Source of the DNA: Streptomyces sp. NBC_00273
Lineage (GTDB): Bacteria; Actinomycetota; Actinomycetes; Streptomycetales; Streptomycetaceae
Length of the DNA: 64,000 nucleotides
Reading direction: 5' to 3'
NCBI RefSeq assembly: GCF_036178145.1
Contig: NZ_CP108067.1
Location: 310,001-374,000 of the forward strand
Position numbers and translations under genes: made by a program. The notes below the pieces were generated by a model. It made no database searches, was not told the DNA's origin, and was given only the letters and a program-made list of their open reading frames with translations. Below, in pieces: positions 43,525 through 52,759 of the stretch (position 1 is its first letter; each line of letters opens with the position of its first letter).

Positions 43525-44388
43525 GTGCACACGAGTAACGAGATCTACCACCGGGTGATCTGGGACCCGCGCTTCGACCCCGAGCGGTTCGTGATGGGGA
43601 TCGCCGAGCGCGGGGCTCCGCCGAAGCGGGTCCTGCTCGGCGACTTCGTGCCGGGCGGGGAGGTCCCCTGGCACCGGGTGGTGTTCTTCGAGGCGGACGG
43701 ACAGGTCGTCTGGGACCGCGCCTCCGGCATCGAGCGGCTCGAAGAAGCCCTCGTCGAGCCGGTCGGTCCCGTGCCGGTCCCGGCCCCCGGCGACGTCCTC
43801 GCCGTCCCGTCGACGAACCGCACCTCCGTCGCCTGGCTGCCGCCGGCGGAGTTGTGGCCGCCGATCCAGCACATTCGCCGCGAACACGACCGGCAGATCC
43901 GCCGCTGGCCGCCGCACGTCAACGTGTTCTTCGGTTTCGTCCCCGAGGCCGAGTTCGCCCGGGCCCTGCCGCTGGTCGCCGCGGCGCTCGCCGAGACGCC
44001 GCCGTTCACCGCCCGCCTGGCGGGCGTCCACTGGTTCGGACACCGCGAGGGCGCCACCGTCTGGCTCAACCCGGCCGCCGCCGACCCCGAGCCCTGGGAG
44101 CGGCTGCGGGAGTCCCTCGAGCTTCGCTTCCCGCTCTGCGCATCGCACTCGCACGGCTTCACCCCGCACCTGTCCCTCGGCCGTACTCCGAACCCGCACT
44201 CCCTCGCCCGCAAGGCGGAGGCCCTCCTCGGCCCCATGACGGCCCGGGTCGACGAGCTGGTCCTGCTGTCCCGGCGCGGCGACGAGCCGATGCGGGTCCG
44301 AGCCCGCGTCCGGCTCGGCAGCGGCGACGTACGTCACCCGGAGAACCCGGCCCTTCCGGACGGCCCTCCGCCGCCACCGCCCGCCTAA
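43525..44388 (+). CDS. MJ1316 RNA-end-recognition domain fused to a 2H phosphoesterase
   Basis: 287 residues from GTG 43525. Residues about 1-75 match the MJ1316 (RNA cyclic group end recognition) domain: [52 protein letters not shown]. Residues about 100-270 are a 2'-5' RNA ligase-like domain with both HxT/S motifs ([16 protein letters not shown] and [17 protein letters not shown]). This layout parallels eukaryotic LENG9-type proteins. Expected role: recognising and opening or forming 2',3'-cyclic phosphate RNA ends in tRNA or RNA repair. The Pro-rich C-terminus is a disordered tail. It stands alone; the next gene is in the same direction. Confidence 0.85.
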   Translation: MHTSNEIYHRVIWDPRFDPERFVMGIAERGAPPKRVLLGDFVPGGEVPWHRVVFFEADGQVVWDRASGIERLEEALVEPVGPVPVPAPGDVLAVPSTNRTSVAWLPPAELWPPIQHIRREHDRQIRRWPPHVNVFFGFVPEAEFARALPLVAAALAETPPFTARLAGVHWFGHREGATVWLNPAAADPEPWERLRESLELRFPLCASHSHGFTPHLSLGRTPNPHSLARKAEALLGPMTARVDELVLLSRRGDEPMRVRARVRLGSGDVRHPENPALPDGPPPPPPA

Positions 44389-44508
44389 TCAGACGCTCAC
44401 CGGTCTCCACGATCGCGGCCCCAGCGGGGACTGCTCGCACGAGTACGGTGAACCGCTGTGGTCGATGCCTGTGCACTGCGGTGGTCAACGGGCGTAGCGT
44501 AGTGGGGT

Positions 44509-45048
44509 ATGAGCGAGGTTGTGGAAGCCAGGGGTCCGAAGGTTCCGCCAAGTTTTCCTCCGAAGTCGCCGCCGCCGCAGAAGAAGCCTGTGGAGCCGCC
44601 GCGGCCGCAGCCGGCGACGAAGCCGAAATCCCTCACCGGGGTGCCGCCCCGGCTGGTCGTCACGAGCCGGCGGGCCAGGGTGCTGGCCTTCCGCGCGGAC
44701 CAGTGGGCGGCCAAGAAGGCCGCCGCACAGGCTGCGCTGGCCGTTGCCGAGTGGGACTACCCGCTGCTGGACGAGCACGACTTCCTCAAGACGGTCCACG
44801 GCCTGGTCCACACGGCCGTGGCAGCCGGCGGCAAACGCGTCAGCATCCACCTCGCCGACCAGGACGACAAGATCCTGATCATGGTCCTCAACCACCAGAC
44901 CGACGAACACCACGATGCGGGACCCGTCCCGGCGGAGGTGGCGGTGCTGCGCACCGTCGACGCCTGCGGCACCCACACCGACCACGACGGCCACGCCTGG
45001 TGGGCACTTCTCGACGCCCAACCCAGGCCGAAGAAGCACCTGGCCTAG
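44509..45048 (+). CDS. ATP-binding (HATPase-like) regulatory protein
   Basis: 179 residues from ATG 44509; the ribosome site is weak (GTGGGG). A Pro/Lys-rich disordered N-terminus (about 1-50) precedes RVLAFRADQWAAKKAAAQAA, HGLVHTAVAAGGKRVSIHLA and DDKILIMVLNHQTD. The C-terminus VDACGTHTDHDGHAWWALLD resembles the Streptomyces anti-sigma-like/ATP-binding family, though the N-box Asn is replaced by His (VHTAV). The assignment is by overall pattern. It may bind a partner rather than hydrolyse ATP. Confidence 0.6.
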   Translation: MSEVVEARGPKVPPSFPPKSPPPQKKPVEPPRPQPATKPKSLTGVPPRLVVTSRRARVLAFRADQWAAKKAAAQAALAVAEWDYPLLDEHDFLKTVHGLVHTAVAAGGKRVSIHLADQDDKILIMVLNHQTDEHHDAGPVPAEVAVLRTVDACGTHTDHDGHAWWALLDAQPRPKKHLA

Positions 45049-45159
45049 CGCCACAGGCCAGACCCCGGACTGCCCCCGCCTGCATGGGGCCAGCCGACGG
45101 CGCGAAGGGATGCCGCCCCGACAGGGTGCAGCCGGGTATCGGGCAGAACACCGCTTGCC

Positions 45160-45339
45160 AGCAAAGACCGTTCTGATGGCGGACAAGACACGCAGCGCCC
45201 CCTCCCGGAGCATCGACACCACCCGGGAGTACGTGGCCGGGTGCACCTTCAGCTGCTTCAGGGCGCGGGCCCGGTTGTTGAGGTCGAGGTCCGGGGGGAC
45301 GTCCATGCCCTCGGCCAGGGGCCCCAGGAGCGCTTCGCG
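45160..45339 (-). pseudogene. Mobilisation-protein C-terminal fragment
   Basis: Minus-strand REALLGPLAEGMDVPPDLDL then NNRARALKQLKVHPATYSRV and VSMLREGALRVLS. The same block, diverged, occurs at 55990-56450. By context with mobC and relaxase pieces it may be a relaxase tail. Confidence 0.4.
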
Positions 45340-45546
45340 TCCGGGTGTGCCAGCGGTGACGCCCACCCGGTACCGCCACCCGCGCATTCACACAGACGCG
45401 GCGTAGCACTGCGGCAACTGCTGCTACGCCGCCTCCCGCTGTCCAGGCCGACTCACCGCGGCGTGATATATCCGGCGTTACGTCGATGTTGCGCTGTGAA
45501 TGAAAAGCCTTGGCCGTCGATCGGGGCCGCGACTAGTTTTGCCGCC

Positions 45547-46410
45547 ATGCGCGAGTTAATCACGGACGACTATCGGACGTTGGCGGTGGAGGAATGGGGG
45601 GACCCCACTGGGATACCGGTGGTCTACCTGCACGGCACCCCGATGAGCCGACTGGCCCGATACCCGAACGATTCCCTGTTCCACGAGCTCGGTGTTCGGC
45701 TGATCACCTATGACCGGCCCGGGTTCGGGGGCTCCACGCGGAACCCAGGGCGTCGGGTCATCGATGCCGCCGCTGATGTCGCCGCCATCACCGCCGCACT
45801 CGGCCTGCACCGCCTCGCGGTGTTCGGGGTGTCCGGGGGCGGCCCGCATGCCATGGCTTTCGCGGCCCGGTATCCCGAAAGAGTGACCCGGCTGGGGGCG
45901 CTGGCGAGCCCGGCGCCGCGTGACGCGGCTGGGCTGGACTGGACCGCCGGCATGAGCGAGGGAAACCGCCGCAGCGCCGCTGTGGCGCTGGCCGGAAGGC
46001 AGGCCGTCGCGGAACACCTGGCAAATCTCGGAACGGCCGGTTTCCCGACGCTGCCGGAGATCGAACAGGCGGTCGTTTCGCGGCCGGAGATCAGCGCGAT
46101 GATGGGCCCGGCGTTCGCCGAAGCGGTCCGACCGGGGCTGGACGGCTGGGCGGACGACGTCACCGCCATCTTCGGCACGGAATGGGGGTTCAACCCGGCA
46201 GACATCACAGTTCCGACGCGGATGTGGCACGGTGGCCTCGACACTCTGGTGCCCCCTGCGCACGGCGAGTGGCTCGCTGCACGCATGCCGACCGCGACGC
46301 TGATCAGGCAAGCCGATGCCGGGCACGGCGGCCACTTCGACGCCACCCCCGCGATGCTCGCCTGGCTGATCAGCGACATCAACGACGAAGCCCACGCCCC
46401 CGGAAGCTGA
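45547..46410 (+). CDS. Alpha/beta-fold hydrolase
   Basis: 287 residues from ATG 45547; the long open frame upstream is shadow. Oxyanion region GIPVVYLHGTPMSRLARYPN, then ITYDRPGFGGSTRNPGRRVI, nucleophile elbow LAVFGVSGGGPHAMAFAARY (Ser), an acidic residue near RMWHGGLDTLVPP, and the His in DAGHGGHFDATPAMLAWL. A classical Ser-His-Asp hydrolase of the kind annotated as haloperoxidase or proline-iminopeptidase-like. Substrate unknown. It stands alone. Confidence 0.85.
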   Translation: MRELITDDYRTLAVEEWGDPTGIPVVYLHGTPMSRLARYPNDSLFHELGVRLITYDRPGFGGSTRNPGRRVIDAAADVAAITAALGLHRLAVFGVSGGGPHAMAFAARYPERVTRLGALASPAPRDAAGLDWTAGMSEGNRRSAAVALAGRQAVAEHLANLGTAGFPTLPEIEQAVVSRPEISAMMGPAFAEAVRPGLDGWADDVTAIFGTEWGFNPADITVPTRMWHGGLDTLVPPAHGEWLAARMPTATLIRQADAGHGGHFDATPAMLAWLISDINDEAHAPGS

Positions 46411-46513
46411 CCTCAGAATCACAAGTGCGGCGGTCACGCTGACCGGCTCGAAGAGGCTGGCGTGACGGCTCTCCGCGTGTGGGAGAGGCTGCGGAAAGCG
46501 CTCCGCGAGGGAG

Positions 46514-46662
46514 GTGCCCATGTGCCACTTCTTCCGCCCGCCGTACCCGTGGTGGGCCTGGGCGTTCCTCATCATTCCGATGATGGTGGCGCACTCGCGA
46601 AGGCTGGCTACTGGTCGTGGCGCTTCTGGGACTACGCCCAGCAGGCCACCGGCCCCTGGTAG
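46514..46662 (+). pseudogene. Small membrane protein, frameshifted
   Basis: ATG 46514 or 46520 behind GGGAGGTGCC. The first 30 residues (CHFFRPPYPWWAWAFLIIPM) contain one membrane helix. Near 46606 the frame changes by one base and ends AGYWSWRFWDYAQQATGPW with a TAG at 46660-46662. Both halves are Trp-rich and coding-like. A protein of about 50 residues is expected; role unknown. Confidence 0.4.
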
Positions 46663-46894
46663 TGGTCCACCGGGGCCCGACGGTCGCAACCAGAACGGCG
46701 AGGCCCCTCTGAGATTCGCGGTCTCGCCTTTGCTATCGGCACCGCCCCGCCCGAACATGCGCCCGCAACTACACAATCAGGGAGATCACTGCCGAACCAA
46801 TGGCGCGAGACTCGGCAGCCAGTGGCCATCACCCAGGATCTGCCCAGTGGAGGGCGTTCCAGGGGCCTTCGAGGGCGCGAGATTTGATGGGGTA

Positions 46895-47143
46895 TCACTC
46901 ATACCCGGGACTGGGCTCCATGAAGAAGCCCTGAGTGAAGGCGCCCGCTCGGCCGCAGACCTCAGCCTTAGACCAGCCGGTAGCGGGGTCGAGATACGGG
47001 ACGAAGCCCTCATAGCGGTCGGCTTCCACGCTGATCACGTCTTCGGCCCGCCAGATCGCCACGAACTCCTCGCCACCTTGGTCATGAGCACCGTGGCCTA
47101 CCAGCCTGATGGGGACGACCCCCTCAACATCCCAGCCATGCAC
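46895..47143 (-). CDS. Hypothetical protein
   Basis: 82 residues from GTG 47143. Reads HGWDVEGVVPIRLVGHGAHD, QGGEEFVAIWRAEDVISVEA, DRYEGFVPYLDPATGWSKAE. Beta-rich, soluble, Trp-containing; codon bias is moderate. It overlaps on the opposite strand the start of a kinase remnant, so it may itself be a fragment. No family recognised. Confidence 0.4.
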   Translation of the reverse strand: MHGWDVEGVVPIRLVGHGAHDQGGEEFVAIWRAEDVISVEADRYEGFVPYLDPATGWSKAEVCGRAGAFTQGFFMEPSPGYE

Positions 47144-47145
47144 GC

Positions 47146-47504
47146 CTTCTTCACACCCTCGGCGTACTCCTCGAGGCTGGCGTCACCGTCGTCGCCGAGG
47201 CCGCCTACCAGGACCGACGCTGGATCCCGGCCTCGAACCCCTCACGAAGATCGCCGACCTGCGGATCATCCGTTGCACCACCTCAACACCGACCACCATC
47301 GAACGCGTTACCGAGCACGCCGACTCGGACCGGCATCGTACCGCCCACGGCGACAGGCAGCTCCTCACCGACATCGACGCAGGTGCCTACAGCCCCGAGG
47401 AGTTCGTCGACATCTCCCTCGACGCACCCACCCTGCTCGTGGACGCGTCCGACGGCTACCGGCTTGGCACAGCTGAGATCGGAGCCTTCAACCGAGCGCG
47501 CTGA
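47146..47504 (+). pseudogene. P-loop kinase, C-terminal fragment, frameshifted
   Basis: Begins LLHTLGVLLEAGVTVVAEAA then YQDRRWIP. One base shift near 47232 leads to LEPLTKIADLRIIRCTTSTP, ERVTEHADSDRHRTAHGDRQ and SLDAPTLLVDASDGY. This is the second half of an AAA-like nucleotide kinase. The Walker A part is missing. Confidence 0.5.
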
Positions 47505-47530
47505 CTCCAAAGCGGAGGGCAGGTACGCAG

Positions 47531-48059
47531 GTGCGAGTAGTCGGCTCCCTGGTCACCGGGCGGGTACGGGCGTACAACCTGCTGCGGATGTTCGGCCGCG
47601 AGGGACGCCCTACTCCGCTGGGCACCGCGTTCGCGGAGTACGGACGGATCGCCAGAACCCTGCATCTGCTGCGTGTGGTCGATCCCGTCGACGACACCGA
47701 CCGGCGGCAGATGAACCGGCAGCTCACCGTGCAGGAGTCCACACACACAAACTCGCCCGGGACATCCGCCACGGCAAGCGCGGGCAGATCATGCAGGCGT
47801 ACAAGACGGGCCAGGGGAACCAACTCGGCGCCCTCGGTCTCGTGCTGAATGCCGCCGTGCTGTGGACGACCCGCTATCTCGACGCCGCAGTCGAGGAGTT
47901 GCGGACCCTGCCCGCCGAGGAGCGCGAGCACGACGCCCTGGACGAGGACGTCGCCCGCGTCTCCCCGCTCAAGCACGCCAACCTCGACATGCTCGGCCGC
48001 TACGGCTTCCGCGCCTCCACCCTGTTCGACGGAGGCCTGCGCCCGCTGCGCGACCCGGG
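47531..48059 (+). pseudogene. Tn3-family transposase, C-terminal fragment, frameshifted
   Basis: Starts VVGSLVTGRVRAYNLLRMFG, AEYGRIARTLHLLRVVDPVD and RRQMNRQLTVQES. A shift in the CACACACA run near 47755 leads to HKLARDIRHGKRGQIMQAYK, GALGLVLNAAVLWTTRYLDA and DEDVARVSPLKHANLDMLGR, the conserved end of Tn3 transposases (about 180 of about 990 residues). No resolvase or 38-bp ends are visible. Confidence 0.8.
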
Positions 48060-48125
48060 GCCGCCGGTCTCGACGAGGACGACGGCGCCGACGAATGACC
48101 CACGGTCCGCCGACCAGAAGCATTG

Positions 48126-48147
48126 ACGGAGTGAGTACTCACTCCGT
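48126..48147. promoter_or_regulatory. Perfect 22-bp palindrome, TetR operator candidate
   Basis: ACGGAGTGAGT followed immediately by its exact reverse complement. It ends 12 bases before the TetR start codon, in a position to block transcription of the TetR-MFS operon. Confidence 0.85.
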
Positions 48148-48159
48148 ACGGTTGAAGGT

Positions 48160-48795
48160 ATGACAGAGACCTCTCCCACTCCCTCCCGGCGCCGTGCGGC
48201 GCCCATGGAACCCGACCAGCGCCGCGCGATGATCGTCGCCGCGGCCCTCCCCCTCGTCATCGAGTACGGCGCATCTGTGTCCACAGCAAAGATCGCGCGC
48301 GCGGCAGGCATTGGAGAGGGAACGATCTTCCGGGCCTTCGCCGACAAGGACGCCCTGCTCGCGGCCTGCATGGCCGAGGCGGTACGTCCCGACGACACCC
48401 TCGCCCACCTGGAATCGATCGCACTGGACCAGCCACTGGCGGCCCGGCTCACCGAGGCGGCCGAGGTGATGCGCGGCTACATGACGCGCATGGGCGCCGT
48501 GGTCGGCGCCCTCGCGTCGGCCGGGCGACTCGAACGCCCTGCACCTGCCAATTCCGGCAAGGACGGCCGTTCCCCGGATCGCGAAGCGAGCCTCGCAGCG
48601 CCCCGCGCGGCCCTGGCCGCCCTGTTCGGCCCCGACCAGAACTCCCTGCGGCTGGCCCCGGAACGGCTCGCGGACGCCTTCCAGCTCATGCTCATGTCTG
48701 CCGGCCGCCCCGGCGCCCCGGATCCACTGACTACCGAAGAACTGGTGGACCTCTTCCTCAACGGCGCGCTCACCACCCCGGGGGAGGCCCGGTGA
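48160..48795 (+). CDS. TetR/AcrR-family regulator of the adjacent efflux pump
   Basis: 211 residues from ATG 48160. The helix-turn-helix is EPDQRRAMIVAAALPLVIEY, GASVSTAKIARAAGIGEGTI and FRAFADKDALLAACMAEAV. The C-terminal domain (LTEAAEVMRGYMTRMGAVVG, LRLAPERLADAFQLMLMSAG) is the usual ligand pocket. The stop overlaps the GTG of the MFS gene (GTGA), so both are one transcript, autoregulated through the palindrome at 48126-48147. It probably senses the exported drug. Confidence 0.9.
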   Translation: MTETSPTPSRRRAAPMEPDQRRAMIVAAALPLVIEYGASVSTAKIARAAGIGEGTIFRAFADKDALLAACMAEAVRPDDTLAHLESIALDQPLAARLTEAAEVMRGYMTRMGAVVGALASAGRLERPAPANSGKDGRSPDREASLAAPRAALAALFGPDQNSLRLAPERLADAFQLMLMSAGRPGAPDPLTTEELVDLFLNGALTTPGEAR

Positions 48796-50276
48796 CCACA
48801 ATTGATGCGTACGACGCGCTCGCGCCCCGGCGCCGGACGGCGATCACGTTTGGCCTACTGGGCTGCGCCTTCCTGGCCATGCTTGACGGAACCGTGGTCG
48901 GCACCGCCCTGCCGCGCATCGTCGAGCAGATCGGCGGTGACGGTTCCTGGTACGTCTGGCTCGTCACCGCCTACCTGCTCGCCTCCTCGGTCAGCGTCCC
49001 GGTCTACGGCCGCTTCTCCGACCTGTACGGCCGCCGCCGGTTACTGCTCGGCGGACTCACCGTGTTCCTGGTCGCCTCGCTCGCCTGCGGCCTGGCCGGG
49101 TCCATGACGGTGCTGATCGCCTCCCGTGCCGTGCAGGGTCTGGGTGCCGGAGCCCTGCTCGCCCTCGGCATGACCCTGATCCGCGACCTCCATCCGCCCT
49201 CCCGGACGCTGGGCCTCATCCGGATGCAGACGGTCCTGGCCACGATGATGGTGCTCGGCATGGTGGGCGGTCCGATCATCGGCGGGCTGCTGGCCGACCA
49301 CGCCGGCTGGCGCTGGGCGTTCTGGCTCAACCTCCCCATCGGCCTCGTCGCCTCGGCCGTCCTGGCCCGGTTCCTGCCCGACCACCGCCCCACTACGGCG
49401 CCATCCGGCCGCCTCGACGTGGCAGGGATCGCGCTGCTCGCCGCCGGTCTCTCCCTGGCTCTGACCGGCCTCAGCCTCAAAGGCAACACCGCCGCCGGGC
49501 ACCCCCCGTCCTGGACCGACCCCGCCGTCGCGGGGTGCCTGCTCAGCGGCCTGGCTCTGCTCGCCCTGCTCGTTCCCGTCGAGCGGCGCGCGGCCGTCCC
49601 CGTACTGCCCATGCGACTGTTCCAACACCGCACCTACAGTGCCCTACTGGCCGCCGGCTTCTTCTTCCAGGTCGCCGCGCTGCCGGTCGGAGTCTTCCTA
49701 CCGCTGTACTTCCAGTACGTTCGCGGCCACTCGGCCACTGTCTCCGGCCTCCTGCTCCTCCCCCTGCTCATCGGCATGGTGCTGGGCAATCGGCTCACCG
49801 CCACCGCCGTCCTGCGCAGCGGACAAACAAAGCCCGCGCTCCTGGCCGGCGCCGGGCTGCTCGCCCTCGGCACATCCGCCTTCTTCGCCCTGGACACCAC
49901 GACACCGCCGACGTGGACGTGCGTATGGCTGCTCATCGCCGGACTGGGCACCGGACCGGCCATGGGCGGCATCACCATCGCGACCCAGAACTGCGTCCCG
50001 CACGCCGACATGGGCACCGCCACCGCAGGCTCCACCCTCACCAAGCAGATCGGCGGCGCATTCGGTCTGGCAAGTGGCCAGTCCCTGATGAGCCATCACG
50101 CCACTCCCGCGTCCGCGATCGGATCCACCATCGCCTGGAGCGGTGCCATCGCCGGATTGCTCGCCCTCGCGGCGCTCCTCCTCATGCGCAACATCATCAT
50201 CCCCACACCCGCGAGCCGTCGTATCGTGCCAACGGCCCGCACCGCGACGCCGACGACCGGCGAGTCCCCTGCATGA
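48792..50276 (+). CDS. MFS drug:H+ antiporter, DHA2 (14-helix) family
   Basis: 494 residues from the GTG in the GTGA overlap with tetR. Motif D1 is LLGCAFLAMLDGTVVGTALP, motif A is GRFSDLYGRRRLLLGGL, motif C-like region is VLGMVGGPIIGGLLADHAGW with RWAFWLNLPIGLVASAVLAR. Fourteen hydrophobic segments fit DHA2 (EmrB/QacA type). It is placed in the inner membrane and expels drugs in exchange for protons. Its cognate TetR gene is immediately upstream. No disruption. Confidence 0.95.
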   Translation: MTTIDAYDALAPRRRTAITFGLLGCAFLAMLDGTVVGTALPRIVEQIGGDGSWYVWLVTAYLLASSVSVPVYGRFSDLYGRRRLLLGGLTVFLVASLACGLAGSMTVLIASRAVQGLGAGALLALGMTLIRDLHPPSRTLGLIRMQTVLATMMVLGMVGGPIIGGLLADHAGWRWAFWLNLPIGLVASAVLARFLPDHRPTTAPSGRLDVAGIALLAAGLSLALTGLSLKGNTAAGHPPSWTDPAVAGCLLSGLALLALLVPVERRAAVPVLPMRLFQHRTYSALLAAGFFFQVAALPVGVFLPLYFQYVRGHSATVSGLLLLPLLIGMVLGNRLTATAVLRSGQTKPALLAGAGLLALGTSAFFALDTTTPPTWTCVWLLIAGLGTGPAMGGITIATQNCVPHADMGTATAGSTLTKQIGGAFGLASGQSLMSHHATPASAIGSTIAWSGAIAGLLALAALLLMRNIIIPTPASRRIVPTARTATPTTGESPA

Positions 50277-50470
50277 CCCACAGCCCTTGTCGGCAGCGCG
50301 GATCCAATCAGATCCGATGGCGGCTGATGACGGGGTTTACTGAAAGCCAGCCTCGCGGTTTCGCTTGGGTGTGGCTGCTGTCGAGGCGGAAACGCGAAAG
50401 TGCCTTCCTGACCTGGGATGATGAACCTTGCTGACAGGCTCTGTCGATCCAAGCGGAGGGCACCTTCTAC

Positions 50471-50642
50471 GTGCAGGCTGTCTTGCGTCCCACGGTTCAC
50501 GTCAGTACCGATGGTTCGGGGGTGGCCAGTCATGCCGGGGCACGGTTGCTGGCAGGTCTTGCCGATGCCACCGGGCTGACCACCGCGTACTCCACTGTGC
50601 TCCGGCCGCTTCGGCCACGCGGCACCGGTCATGACCCGGGCA
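50471..50642 (+). pseudogene. IS1380-family transposase, N-terminal fragment
   Basis: GTG 50471: QAVLRPTVHVSTDGSGVASH, AGARLLAGLADATGLTTAYS and RGTGHDPGR, the standard start of IS1380 transposases. It is cut at about 50642 and joined to antisense sequence of another fragment. The IS left end probably lies near 50440 (GACAGGCTCTGTCGATCC). Confidence 0.75.
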
Positions 50643-50890
50643 GGATGCTTGCCGACCTTCTCCGCGAGCGTGGTCAGGTACTTCACCTGCGCCTCGGTGG
50701 CCCGCTCCGTCTTCGCCTTCTCGGCACGCTCGCGCCGCGGAGCGTAGATCCGCTCGTTCTCGGCCTTGCGGGCAGCTTCCGCCTCCGGACTGCGCCAGGT
50801 GATGTGCACGGACTCGTACCAGGTCTGGGTGCCCGGCTTGCCAGTCACCGCCTCCCACAGCGCGTCCGCCGTCAGCTTCTCCTCGTCCAC
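50612..50890 (-). pseudogene. Plasmid- or phage-type hypothetical fragment
   Basis: From GTG 50890: DEEKLTADALWEAVTGKPGT, QTWYESVHITWRSPEAEAAR, AENERIYAPRRERAEKAKTE and TEAQVKYLTTLAEKVGKHPA. Highly charged and helical. It ends at the junction with the IS1380 fragment. No family recognised. Confidence 0.45.
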
Positions 50891-51042
50891 GCCCTTGGTC
50901 AGGCCGGGTCCGACGAGCCCGTAGCTGGGACCCAGGTCACCTCATTGCTTCGACCGGACAGCCGAACGCGGCGACTGTCGACTTGCCCGGTACGACACCG
51001 GTGGACGGGCAAGCCGACAGTCCTACGGTCTCAGGGTGTGCG

Positions 51043-52449
51043 TCACCACCAGTTGACGACGGCGTTCTGGTACTCGGGCGAGGCGGCGAAGCCGGTTTCG
51101 GCGTCCTGGTGGTTCAGGCCCGCCTTGAGCCGGCCGGTCCAGCCGTCCCAGCCCCCCTGTTCCGGTTCGCGACGCAGGTAGCGCAGGTAGAGGCTGCGGG
51201 CGTAGGCCCGGCAGTACTCGTCGGACAGGACGAAGCCACGGGCCACCTCGTAGCGGCTCATCCCGCCCGTCATCGCGGACTTCCAGTACTGGAAGCCGCC
51301 GGCGTCCGGCGGGCGGCGTAGCAGCCGACGGTACAGCGAGTCGATGAAGGCGTCGTTCGCCGGATACTTGCCGCGGTACTCGGCGCTGTCCAGGAAGGCG
51401 ACGATCGCGGCCTGACGGCCGAGGCCACCGGCTAGCTGGGTGCGCCAGTGATTCAGGCCGGCCGGCTCGGGGGCGCGGTCGAGGAGCGTGAAGTACAGGT
51501 CGGTGGCCAGGCGGCCCGAGTTCTCCAGCGAGTACAGGAAGGCGCGGGCGACCTGGTCGACGCTCGTGTTGGAGAACAGCTTGCGTACCCAGTAGTCCAA
51601 GCCGTTGTTGTCGAACCGACGGCCCAGTACGTCTCGGTAGAGGGACGAGGCCCAGATGTGGCGCCGGTAGATGTTCCGTACGCCGGCCCGGTCATCCGTC
51701 GCCGGTGTGCTGGGCGTGGGATAGAACGGGTTCATCGTCGAGTTCGGCACGGAGGTGTGGTTCAGGCCGAGCGAGTGCCCGAACTCGTGGACGGCGACCG
51801 TGAACAGGTCGAAGCCGCCGGCCCGGATGCCATCCTGCCAGCGCTCGTCCTCGTCGAAGTGGGCGTCCCCGGCGAGGGCGCCGCCGTTGGGCGGCGGGAA
51901 GAAGGCATGGGCGAGAACGTTGCCCGGGCCGTCGAAGGGCGAACCGTCGCCGTGCGTACCCGTGGCGAACCTGATCTCGACGTCGGGCGTCGCGGTGGTC
52001 TCCTCGAAGACCAGCGGGACGACCGCCGCCCAGCGTGCCCAGGCCTCGCGGATGAGGGTCCGCTGCCGGGCCCCGTCGAAATCGGGGCTGAGGTTGTTGA
52101 TGCGGTAGGTGATCACCGCATGGTCCCAGACGGTGCCGAACGCGACGAACTCGCCGACGCCGCCGGGCAACTTGGCCTGACCCGGCTCCTCGGTGCCCTG
52201 CCGGTCCGGGAACCCGCAGCGGGGCTGCTCGAAGACCTTGCGGGTGGCCTCGTCGACGACGCCCGTGGTCGGCAGCAGTGCCATGGCCTGTGAGGCGCGT
52301 AATGCGGCGCGTCCGGCGTCGCTCGCGAGCGGGACGTCCTCGGGGAGATAACCGAAGATGCGCAGGTAGTCCGTGGCGACTTTGGCATCGCCTGGAGTGG
52401 GTGCGACGGCGGGTGGGTCACCCGCGGCCTTTCCGCTTTGGGCAGACAT
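51043..52449 (-). CDS. Matrixin-type metalloprotease with cysteine switch and DUF4214 repeats
   Basis: 468 residues from ATG 52449 behind AAGGAG. A peptidoglycan-binding-like prodomain (about 22-75) ends in PRCGFPD (76-82), the exact cysteine-switch layout of matrix metalloproteases. The catalytic domain has VRE-like helices, HEFGHSLGLNH (221-231) and a Met-turn (STMNPFY). Four DUF4214 repeats follow (for example ASSLYRDVLGRRFDNNGLDY, LYFTLLDRAPEPAGLNHWRT, LYRRLLRRPPDAGGFQYWKS, LYLRYLRREPEQGGWDGWTG). DUF4214 repeats usually mark extracellular proteins, yet no signal peptide is present. Expected: a zinc endopeptidase made as a latent zymogen. Confidence 0.9.
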   Translation of the reverse strand: MSAQSGKAAGDPPAVAPTPGDAKVATDYLRIFGYLPEDVPLASDAGRAALRASQAMALLPTTGVVDEATRKVFEQPRCGFPDRQGTEEPGQAKLPGGVGEFVAFGTVWDHAVITYRINNLSPDFDGARQRTLIREAWARWAAVVPLVFEETTATPDVEIRFATGTHGDGSPFDGPGNVLAHAFFPPPNGGALAGDAHFDEDERWQDGIRAGGFDLFTVAVHEFGHSLGLNHTSVPNSTMNPFYPTPSTPATDDRAGVRNIYRRHIWASSLYRDVLGRRFDNNGLDYWVRKLFSNTSVDQVARAFLYSLENSGRLATDLYFTLLDRAPEPAGLNHWRTQLAGGLGRQAAIVAFLDSAEYRGKYPANDAFIDSLYRRLLRRPPDAGGFQYWKSAMTGGMSRYEVARGFVLSDEYCRAYARSLYLRYLRREPEQGGWDGWTGRLKAGLNHQDAETGFAASPEYQNAVVNWW

Positions 52450-52759
52450 GACGCTCCTTGCTCAAGGTGCGGATGCGATGAAGTGCGGGTGCGGTCGTCG
52501 GCCGGTGCGCAGATGGCTGTCGGCGCTCGATGGCGGCGACCGGCTACCAGGTGGTGCGATCCTCCGCGGGCCGCGGAGTGCTGTCCATAGGCCGGGCGGA
52601 TAACGTCCCCCCTCCGGTTGCGTGCGCGAGCGACGGGTGAACACTCCCGGGACGCCGCCGAGGAAAGTCCCAGGTGACGCACGGCCGTTGGCCCTACGGC
52701 GGATACGACGCATGGAGCGCCGTCCGGTCGTCGGGCAACGCAGGCCCGTGAGTGTCCGC
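52450..52759. other. Upstream region of the metalloprotease
   Basis: No supported gene. Holds the promoter region of the minus-strand protease and a junction. Confidence 0.35.
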
